Source of the DNA: Orientallactaga sibirica
Lineage: Eukaryota; Chordata; Mammalia; Rodentia; Dipodidae
Assembly: GCA_036365145.1 (NCBI GenBank)
Contig: JAEOAD010002712.1
Location: forward strand, 3,925,001-3,989,000
Direction: 5' to 3'
Length of the DNA: 64,000 bases
The notes beneath the pieces were generated by a model, which worked only from the letters and a program-made list of their open reading frames with translations, did not search any database and was not told where the DNA came from. Shown here one piece after another: positions 55,741 through 64,000 of this stretch. Position 1 is the stretch's first letter; each line of letters begins with the position of its first letter. The position numbers and the translations under genes were made by a program.

Positions 55741-55882
55741 TGTTCTTTGACATAGGATCTTGCCTCGATAGCCTAGGCTGGCTTTGAATTCATGCCATTC
55801 CTCTTGCTTCAGCCCTCCTCCACGCCCTGCGTGAGTGCTTAGATTATGGGTGTGAACCGCCCTCCACCATAGCTGGCTCCAC
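55741..55882 (-). mobile_element. Old B1-like SINE
   Basis: 'cataggatcttgcctcg', 'agcctaggctggctttgaa' and 'cttagattatgggtgtg'. Confidence 0.65.
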
Positions 55883-56770
55883 TTTCAACAAACCCAGTGT
55901 GGACTTTTTTCTTTTCCTAAAGAAGACTTTTAATTTGTCTTGTGGAAAACCATAGGCTCCAGAGCAGGGGACTGAGATGCCATTGCAACGAAGCCTTGGC
56001 ATTTTATCTCATAGTGTACACATGTATAGATACAGATGCTCACACACATCTCACACACTGGGATGCTCTTCTCACAATTTCTTGCTTTGTTTCTTCTCAT
56101 TACGTGCTGGGCACCACTCCTCTGGAGCACCTAGGATTGGAGAACAGGGCGGGGTGACCTCTTTGAGTCACTGATCAGACCTTCTCGTGATCATAAGGCA
56201 CGTTGCACAGTCGGTTCAGCCGGAGACTGTCACAAAGCTGTGCAAATTTCTGATCAGCCTTCATCACTGGACTTGGTCAACGTTACAGTTTACAAGACTG
56301 TCAGCCCCATAGCCTCCTAGGCTGACGGCTTCGTGGGAGTCCTTGGGGGGTGGGGACATGAGGCTCTACCACCAGCTGCCCATCAGTCTCTGCTGCTGGG
56401 AGTTAGTTCTGGGGAGATTGCTTGAGGCACGCTGGTGCCTGTGAGAGCCCATCACAGAAGGTGATCTTTTCGGACTGTTCAAACCACCTGCTCAACTCCA
56501 CTGTGGTCTCTCCGTGAGTGGCATCTGACCAGGCTCACACCGAGTTCACACACTTGTCCCGCTTCCAGCTTCGTGCTACGTTCACTTGGAATGCTTTCAA
56601 AGCCTGGACTCATGGTTTACCAGTGTTGAAGGAAGCCGTTCTGACGTTAAATGAGAGAAAAGCACAGAGCATGTTTAATCTAAAGCTAAACTAAACTAAT
56701 CTAATCTAAACTAAACTCTCTTTGGATTTTGCTAATTAATATTACTTCCTATTAATGATTCCAACCACTA
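55883..56770. other. KCNH1 intron, nothing recognised
   Basis: Unique sequence, ending in a small (CTAAA)n-type array at about 56681-56718. Confidence 0.45.
56681..56718. repeat. CTAAA/CTAAT simple repeat
   Basis: Seven or so 5-base units with A/T variation. Confidence 0.85.
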
Positions 56771-56779
56771 TTATCATCT

Positions 56780-57012
56780 TGGTGTATATGGGAGTGCAGG
56801 TTCATGTATGCCACAGTGCACGTGTGAAGATCAGAGGACAGCCTGGGTGTCAGTCCTACCTTCCAGCTATCTGAGGCAGGGTCTCCTGTTGTTCACACTG
56901 CATGTGTGCGACCAGCTGGCCTTCCAGGGTTTGGTATTCTCCTGTCTCCACTGCTTCCTCACAAGGACAGCACTGGGATTGCAGATGCTTTCTACTTTGT
57001 CCAGCTTTATAT
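56780..57012 (-). mobile_element. GT-led-type composite SINE, truncated
   Basis: 'ccacagtgcacgtgtgaag', 'ctgaggcagggtctcctg' and 'actgggattgcagatgc'. The tRNA-like head part is absent. Confidence 0.62.
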
Positions 57013-57355
57013 GGTGTTGTGGTCACCTTCGTGTTGCTGGGACAAAACACGTGACCGGAAGCAGCTGATGGGAAGAAAGGGTTTATTTTGACCCACAGTC
57101 TCGAGGACAAGGTTCAGCATAGCGGGCAAGGGCTGGTAGAGCGGAGGTGGACATCACCTCCTTGTCAACTTTGGGTGGACAACAACAACAGGAGAGTGTG
57201 CCAAACACTGGCAAGGGGAAACTGGCTGTAATACCCATAAACCCACCCCCAACAATACACTGCCTCCAGGAGGTGTTAATTCCCAAATCTCCATCAGCTG
57301 GGAACCTAGCATTCAGAACACCTAAGTTTATGGGGACACCTGAATCAAACTACCA
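57013..57355. mobile_element. Lx-like rodent LINE-1 3' end
   Basis: 'gtgttgctgggacaaaacac', 'gaagaaagggtttattttga' and 'cacctaagtttatggggac'. The best-kept member of this family here. Confidence 0.7.
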
Positions 57356-58453
57356 CAGTTCCATAGCCCATTTTTAAATTAGGTTGTTTGATTTATTTAT
57401 TGTTTCATTTTTTAGTTCTTTGTATATCCTGGATATATCTGTCAGAAGTGTAGCTAGCAAAGATTTCTTCCCATTCTGTAGGTTGTCTCTTTGCTCTATT
57501 CACAGTGTCCTTTGCTGTACAAAAGCTTTGTAATTTCATGAGGTCCCAGTGGTTGATTAGTGGTTTTATTTCCTGAGCAACTGGGGTTATGTTCAGAAAG
57601 TCATTGCCTATGCCAATATGTTGAAAGGTTTCCCCCACTTTTTCCTCTAGCAGTTTCAGAGTTTCAGGTCTGATATTAAGGTCCTTAATCCATTTGGACT
57701 TATGTATAGATATCCAGTTTTCCCAGCACCACTTGTTGAGGAGGCTGTCTTTTCTCCAATGAATATTTTGGCTTTTTTTCAAAAATCAGATTGCTGTACT
57801 TGCCTGGATTAACATCTGGGTTCTCTGTTCTGTTCCATTGATCTACATGTCTGCCTTTGTGCCAGTACCATGCTGTTTTTGTTACTGTGGCTTTGTAATA
57901 TAGCTTAAAATCAGGTATGGTGATACCAGCAGCCTTATTTTTTATGCTCAAAATTGTTTTGGCTACTCAAGAATCTTTGTGCTTCCACATTAGTTTTAGG
58001 ATTTTTTTCTATTTCCACAAAAAATGCCATTGGCATTTTAATGGGGATTGCATTAAATGTACAGATTGCTTTTGGTAAGATTGATATTTTCACAATATTT
58101 ATTCTTCCAATCCAAGAAGATGGGATGTTTTTCCATTTCCTAGTGTCTTCTGCAATTTCTGTCTTGAATGTTTTAAAGTTTTCATTGTAGAGATCCTTCA
58201 CTTTCTTGGTTAGGTTTATTCCATGGTGCTTTATTTATTTATTTTTTGAGGCAACTGTGAATAGGAGAGATTCTCTGATCCATCCCTTGAATGTTTGTTG
58301 TTAGTATATAGAAAAGCTACTGATTTCTGTGTGTTTATTTTGTATCCTGCTACATTGCTAAAAGTGTTTATCAGCTCTAACAGTTTGCTGGTAGAGTCCT
58401 TAGAGTCCTTTATGTATAGAATCATATCATCTGCAAATAAGGATAATTTGATC

Positions 58454-58505
58454 TCTTTATTTCCAATTTGTATTTGAATAAATTTCTTTATTTCCAATTT
58501 GTATT
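58454..58505. repeat. 31-bp-period duplication in L1 RT
   Basis: 'tctttatttccaatttgt' starts at 58454 and again at 58485. The 31-bp gain shifts the ORF2 frame. Confidence 0.92.
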
Positions 58506-59233
58506 CCTTTTATGAGTGTCTCTTGCCTTATTGCTATAGCTAAGATTTCCAGTTCTATATTAAATGACAGTGGGGACAGTGATACCCTTGTTTTGTTCCT
58601 GAATTTAGTGGAAAGTTGTAAGTTTTTCACCATTTAGTATTATGTTGGCTGTAGGTTTGTCATAAATAGTCTTTATTATGTTATGTTCCTTCTTTTCTCA
58701 GTTTCTGTAGGACTTTTACCATGAAGGGATGTTGGATTTTTGTCAAATTTTTTTTTTTTTTGCATCTATTGAGATGGTCATGTGATTGTTTTCCTTCTGT
58801 CCATTTATATAATGTATTACATTTATCAATTTGCGTATGTTGAACCATCCCTGCATCTCAGGGATAAAACCTACTTGGTCAGGGTGAATGATCATTCTGA
58901 TATATTCTTGTATTCTGTTTGCCAATATTTTGTTGAGAATTTTTGCATCTATGTTCATGAGGGAGATTGGTCTGTAGTTTTCTTTTTTTGTTCTGTCTTT
59001 GGTTTTGGTGTCAGGGTGATTCTGGCTTCATAGAAGGATTTTGGTTATATTTCTGCCTTTTCTATTTTATGGAAAAGTTTAAGAAACATTGGTGTTAGTT
59101 CTTCCATAAAAGTCTGTTAAAATTTACCAGTGAATCCATCTGGCCTGTACTTTTTGTAGTTGGGAGATTTTTTTATAACTGCCTGGATCTCTGTGTTTGT
59201 AATAGGTTTATTTAAATGGTTTATCTCATCTTT

Positions 59234-59384
59234 TTGTCGTTGTTGTTTTGAGGTAGGGGTTTACTTTAGCTCAGGTTGACCTAGAATTCACTCTGTATTC
59301 CCAGGGTGGCCTTGAACTCACAGCGATCCTTCTACCTCTGTCTCCCAAGTGCTGGGATTAAAGGTGTGCACTACCACACCTGGT
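59234..59384 (-). mobile_element. B1-like SINE in L1 ORF2, perfect target duplication
   Basis: 'ggtttatctcatctt' at 59219-59233 and 59385-59399. A GTT-rich tail, then 'gaggtaggggtttac'. Confidence 0.96.
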
Positions 59385-59480
59385 GGTTTATCTCATCTTG
59401 ATTTAATTTTGGTAGGTCACATAAATCTAGAAAATCATCCATTTCTTTCAGATTTTCTAACTTAATAGAATATTTTCTTA

Positions 59481-59690
59481 AAGACAAGATTCTTGGTGCC
59501 CTTCAGTAGGTGTGTAAAGGCATCCAGTAAAACCAAACACGCATGTGACAAACAGCTCTTGCTGCCCTAGCAATAGAAAGGAACTTCTTCAACTTGGCGG
59601 AACATCTGCTTGAGGCAAGACCAATGGTGAAAGATGGCCAATGTCTTGCAGAGTAGAGAGGGAAAGGCTACCCCCACATGGTGCTCCTTT
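59481..59690 (+). mobile_element. Possible old L1 3' region, sense
   Basis: 'ggtgcccttcagtaggtgtg' and 'gcaatagaaaggaacttctt' recall the sense L1 3' region. Weak. Confidence 0.4.
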
Positions 59691-61500
59691 CCTGCTTGGT
59701 TCTGGTGAAACTGATAAATGCATGCTTTGAAAGTAGTTCCACTCCTGTGGAAAAATAAATATGTGACTAGAACTGTAAAATAAATATATTACTACATACC
59801 TTTGGACCTATTCCATTTTTTAAAATATTCATTTGGAAGTAACTCAGAGGAAGAAGAAAATGCTCGCGTGCATGGAATGCTCATAGGCGATCTTTACAGC
59901 CATCTGCTGATAGGTAATGCATCAATTGGATGCAATACAATATTTCTATTAAAAATATCTTGAGAGACTAACAGCATGAATACATTTGTATAGTATTTTC
60001 ATATTCAAAGAAAATAGCTTTAAATGTTTACTATAATTAAAGTGTAGCAGTATGAACAGTGAGCCTACACTGGAAGGGAACCATCACCTCTAAGGTTAAT
60101 GAAATCATGGTGGACTGTCCCTCATGTTTCAATTTCCATTCTTCTTGCTACAAAATTGTTAAAGGAAAGCTGGAATGGCAGGCCCATGCCCATGCCCAAG
60201 GCCCAGATGGAAATTTATTTGGTATGTTTGGCTGACATGATTTGGTGATTAGGTTGAGGGTTAGTCCCTGTCAACTCTAACAGAAAGAGAGCAGATGTGA
60301 CGAGCGGTGTAGGCCCAGGGGCCTAGAACATGATTCAGCGTTCTCTTATGTCTCAGAGCTTGAACTCTGCACATCTCTGCTCAGGCAGAGTCAGAAGGGC
60401 TTGTGTGACTCTAGAGTCGAAATGTCCAAATCAGAATGAAAGGAGTACGCAGAAGTCTGGAGAGCGAGTGTGCTAAGGGGTAGACATGGGAGTTGTGTGT
60501 GAAGCTGACTGGGAGCCTCTGAGGGTTTTGAGCACAGGTGAAATGAAGGCTAGGTGCCTGGGGTCAAAGGGCGGAGGAGCAGGTCGATGGGAAGCAGCCA
60601 GCCAGCTGTATTGTTCTTTGTGACAAGTGGCCGTGGGCAGAAGGAGACATGAGTCGGGGCTCAAGTCAGCACCTTTTTTTGCAGGGACATGGAGGGACCT
60701 GTCACAGAGGCTTTTCAAGCAAGATTTCCCTGTTGCTCAGAGAACTTTTTTGCCCTCACAGCTCCTATGCACATGATTCTGCCACTTCTGACTGGACCTT
60801 ATCCATGCCCTGCAGACAGACCTTGCCCAGTGAAGCCAGCTCTGTTTCTTTATGTTCTGTCACTGAAATGATTGTCGTCCTAATGATAATTTTCTCCTGC
60901 AGTGAGAAATGAATTTTAAAATCAATCTCTCATTTTTCTGCCTCGTACAATCATGGTCTTCGTCAGAAAACAAATTGCCAGTTTTGACAGCAGCTTTGTT
61001 GAATGCAGGATTTCATGTTCTTTTCTCCCAGTGTGTAAACAAGCTATCTGAAGGGTTACATGGGGGCAACTGACAGCATTAAAGGGGGCAAGCTTTCCAC
61101 ATAGGATGACCAGAAGGTTTGGACTTCTTCCTCTGGAATTGCAGGCATAGAACAGGACAGAGGGAGTCTGAATGGATATAAGCTAACAGGAAGGACCTCC
61201 AGATGAGCCCTCAGAAAGCAGCAGAGGCAGCCTTTCAGAGTCCACTCGACTCCTAGGGTCTTTGAAAGGATTAAGGGCGCCTGTGTATATAAAAATGCTG
61301 CTTATCCAGAAGCACCATGGAAATGCTGTTATTATTAGAACTAGGTGGATGGTGTTTTGGGAAAAATAATATGACAAGGGAAAAGAGCTGCTTCAAAGGT
61401 GGGACGGAGACTGGAGCCCACAAAGCGTAAATAGACCTGAGCGCGTCCACAAGGTCATGGGCGTGCTCCTATAAGGTCATGTCCAGGCCTCATGCTTGGA
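59691..61500. other. KCNH1 intron, mostly unique
   Basis: About 1.8 kb, the longest stretch without a recognised SINE after 53.9-55.4 kb. AT-rich 59750-60060; GC nearer average after that. No coding exon of KCNH1 found. Confidence 0.5.
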
Positions 61501-61502
61501 GT

Positions 61503-61719
61503 TTTTAATTAATTAATTAATGGGAAAGAGAGAGAGGGGGGAAGAGGCAGATATATAGAGAGAGTGAGAATGGAGGTACAAGGGCCTCCAGCCACTGAAA
61601 ACAAACTCCAAATGCATGTGCCATCTTGTACATCTGGTTTATGTGAGACCTGGAGAATTGAACCTGGGTCCTTAGGCTTTGCAGGCAAGTGCCTTAACTG
61701 CTAAGCCATCTCTCCAGCC
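61503..61719 (-). mobile_element. Dip-type SINE
   Basis: 'ttttaattaattaattaat' tail, GA stretch 61527-61537, head 'ccatctctccagccc'. Confidence 0.9.
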
Positions 61720-61929
61720 CAATAGTGACTTTTTAATCCACCAGCTCTGACCAAGTGTGAGAAAAGAGCACTTGCCCCTGTGAACTGAGGGGCCTGGCTC
61801 AAGCACACAGTGCTGTAAGTAAGACAGGTGCAGAAGAGCTGGTAACAGCAGGTGGAAGTGCTCACCTGTGGGACATTGACAGTTCTCCAGATAAAAACTC
61901 GTGGGATCAAGTTTACTATTTAGATGATA

Positions 61930-62227
61930 ATTTAAAATATTACTGCTTCTATTAGAAAAGAAGAAAGAATTTAATGAAATAAGTATTTGATTTAAGATTA
62001 AGATAGTTCAGGCTACACACAAGTAGAAGGAGGAAAGTACAGATGAAATGAAAGAAATACGAAAAATGCAGAAAAGCAAGATTAGCAGTGTTGAAAGCTG
62101 GTCCACAAATGAATACACCTTTGGTAAGATTAATCCATAGAAAAGAGAGAGCACAAATAAAAACCAAGTACAAAACCGAGGCATTTCTACAAAGTAAAGA
62201 TTTAGAAGATAATATGAGAAAATTAAG
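61930..62227 (+). pseudogene. LINE-1 ORF2 linker remnant, sense
   Basis: 'gaaagctggtccacaaatg' and 'ggtaagattaatccatag' match the linker just before RT. It is the first part of an L1 that continues at 62838. Confidence 0.7.
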
Positions 62228-62395
62228 CCAGGTATGGTAGCTCATACCTATAACCTCAGCCTTTAGGAGGCTGAGGCCGGAGGATTGCTGCAACTTCAAG
62301 GCCAGCATGGGCTGCAGAGTGGACTTCATGTCAGCTTGGACTAAAGTGAGACCTTGCCTCAAATAAAAACAAAAATGAGAGAGAGAGAGAGAAAG
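62228..62395 (+). mobile_element. B1-like SINE, sense, diverged
   Basis: 'gccaggtatggtagctcat' to 'gagaccttgcctcaaata', with an A-rich tail that leads into GA repeats. Confidence 0.85.
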
Positions 62396-62461
62396 AGGAG
62401 ACGGGGGGGGGCAGCAAAAACTTAGGGCAATATGTTTGAAATCTCAGATGAAATAATAATT

Positions 62462-62601
62462 TTTTTGAGGTAGGGTCTCACTCTAGCCCAGGCTGACCTG
62501 GAATACACTATATAGTCTCAGGGTGGCCTTGAATTTATGGTAATCCTCCTACCTCTGCCTCCCGAGTGCTGGGATTAAAGGCGTGTGCCACGATGCCCAG
62601 C
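62462..62601 (-). mobile_element. B1-like SINE, perfect target duplication
   Basis: 'gaaataataatt' at 62450-62461 and 62602-62613. Confidence 0.95.
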
Positions 62602-62619
62602 GAAATAATAATTAAAAAT

Positions 62620-62837
62620 AATTTTTTTTGTTTATTTGAGAGCAATAGACAGAGAGAGAAAGAGGCAGAGAGAGAGAGAATGGGCACGCCAGGGCCTCCA
62701 GCCATTGCAAACGAACTCCAGACACTTGCGCCACCTTGTGCGTCTGGCTTACGTGGGTACTGGGGAATCAAGCCTCGAACTGGGGTCCTTAGGCTTCATA
62801 GGCAAATGCTTAATCACTAAGCCATCTCTCCAGCCCC
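62620..62837 (-). mobile_element. Dip-type SINE
   Basis: GA tract 62653-62679, CpG-containing core ('cttgcgccaccttgtgcgtc') and intact head; one of the younger copies. Confidence 0.93.
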
Positions 62838-63338
62838 AATAATAAAATTTCTAGAAAGACAAAACTTACATTGATTCAATAAAAAGAAGAAAAAAAGAAA
62901 CAATAATTGCAGAAATACTTAATACATTTCTAATTAAGGAAATTTAGCACTAGGTGATCAGATAGATTGTGGCAGTATTTCCAAATACATATAATTACAG
63001 TCTTCTATACAGGTTTTCAGAAGGGAGGCATATTCCCAATTCATCCTACAAGACCAGTTGAAGCACAGAACCAAAGTGTGCAATGATGGTATGAGAAAGA
63101 AAACTGAATGCAAAATTCATACCCAAAGTAGGAAAAATAAGAATGTCTCATACACAGAAGAGGTAATGTGTCATAATTAAGTTGGGTTTACTCCAAGAAG
63201 GCACAGGTGTTTTTGTGTTAGAAAAAATGTATAAATATATTGCATTAACAGACAAAATAGATAATCCATGTATCTTAAAAATGCAGATAGGCATTTTATT
63301 AAAAATCAACACTGTTTCTTTATTTAAAAAAATCCGAG

Positions 63339-63489
63339 CCAGGTGTGGTGGAGTATGCCTTTAATCCCAGCACTTGGGAGGCAGAGGTAGGAGGATTGTT
63401 GTAAATTTGAAGCTACCTTGAGACTACATAGTGAATTCTAGGTCAGCCCGGGCTAGAGCGAGACCCTACCTCACCCCCCCAAAAAAAAA
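63339..63489 (+). mobile_element. B1-like SINE, sense
   Basis: 'gagccaggtgtggtggag' to 'gagaccctacctcac', then C-run and A-run tail. Confidence 0.93.
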
Positions 63490-63550
63490 GAAATCCTTTA
63501 CCAAATTAGGAGTAGAAGGGAGTGTTTTTGACTGTGAAGAATAATATCTG

Positions 63551-63716
63551 GGGTTGGGGAGATGGCTCAGAGGTTAAAGGCCCTTGACTCCAAAGCCTAT
63601 TAGCCTGGGTTCAGTGCCCCAGTACCCATACAAAGCCAGATACGAAAAGTGCTATATACATCTGGCATTTGTTTGCAGTGGCATGCACCTAAACACACAT
63701 GTATATATAGATGTTA
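63551..63716 (+). mobile_element. Dip-type SINE, sense, shortened
   Basis: Flanked by 'gaagaataatatct' (63537) and 'aaagaataatattt' (63719). Lacks the CT tract and ends 'cacacatgtatatatag'. Confidence 0.87.
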
Positions 63717-64000
63717 TAAAGAATAATATTTGCCTAAACATCTGAAGTTACTCTAATGAGAAATGCTTTAAAATATTTTTTTAAATCAGGAATGTGAAAA
63801 TAATGTTCACTCTCATGGCTTAAAATTAGGATTTTACTGGAAGTCCTTGCCAGCACAGCAAGATAAAGAGAACTAAATAGAATACTGGACAAGAAAAAAG
63901 GGCTAAAAGAAGGAAATTATGTGGGAAGAAATTTTGCAGCAGACACTGAGAGTTCTCCGGATAGCCCTGGTTTGGGTAAGGGCTGTTGGCCTGGGATGGG

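Larger units (their letters stand above)
57356..59480 (-). pseudogene. LINE-1 ORF2 fragment, RT to C-terminus
   Basis: On the minus strand, from about 59480 down, it gives in order the RT N-terminal region, [16 protein letters not shown] (58958-58911), the FADD catalytic motif (58437-58426), [27 protein letters not shown] (near 58160), [21 protein letters not shown] and [20 protein letters not shown]1 RT copies L1 RNA at a nicked target. This copy lacks ORF1, endonuclease and UTRs, has frameshifts (one from a 31-bp duplication at 58454-58505), and carries a B1 at 59234-59384. It is the best preserved coding remnant of an L1 in the window, but it is dead. Confidence 0.92.
62838..63910 (+). pseudogene. 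LINE-1 ORF2 RT remnant, sense
   Basis: 63180-63320 reads as a worn 'VGF...' RT block with a DKID run. 63490-63530 and 63775-63875 carry further RT landmarks ('ttactggaagtccttgccag'). Split by a B1 and a Dip SINE. Confidence 0.68.

Noticed and set aside
57356..59480. Active L1 or a host reverse transcriptase gene
   Set aside because: Several frameshifts, a B1 insertion, and no ORF1, endonuclease or UTRs.

Overview
This is mammalian, almost certainly rodent, nuclear DNA. It holds one recognisable protein-coding exon inside long introns packed with retroelements. The commonest repeat is a tRNA-derived SINE with the head 'gggctggagagatggc'. It occurs with monomeric 7SL-derived B1-like SINEs and rodent-type LINE-1 3' ends. 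This combination fits the jerboa/jumping-mouse family (Dipodidae), whose tRNA-type SINE is called Dip in the B2 superfamily. Jaculus is my best guess. The repeat families are named from memory, not from a database search.

The gene is KCNH1 (EAG1, Kv10.1) on the + strand. One exon at 17946-18419 encodes the end of the N-terminal linker and S1 to S3 of the voltage sensor. The exon has two in-frame donor sites 81 bp apart. The inner one (exon end 18338) gives the short isoform. The outer one (exon end 18419) adds the 27-residue S3-S4 linker insert of the long isoform. No other KCNH1 exon was recognised, so the rest reads as flanking intron.

Region by region: 1-4.8 kb has old antisense L1 pieces with SINEs. 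4.8-12.6 kb is a nest: an antisense, internally deleted L1 (5745-12062, with GC-rich 5' end, ORF1 and ORF2 remnants and a 3' UTR containing a tandem duplication) plus SINEs, inserted in an older L1 endonuclease region that resumes at about 12.58 kb. 12.6-16.7 kb holds more old L1. 16.7-25 kb is the exon with the least repeat-dense intron. 25-48 kb is intron with SINE clusters (densest at 36-38.3 kb), L1 3' ends, MIR-like relics and GT-led composite SINEs. 48-57 kb includes a 49-bp minisatellite and a mostly unique stretch. 57.36-59.48 kb is a sizeable antisense L1 ORF2 fragment that still shows the FADD reverse-transcriptase motif. 59.5-61.5 kb is mostly unique. 61.9-63.9 kb is one old sense-strand L1 broken up by SINEs.

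No operon, CRISPR, phage, functional tRNA/rRNA gene or undescribed multi-gene system is visible. The points of interest are the KCNH1 splice choice, the L1 and SINE architecture, and several local tandem duplications.
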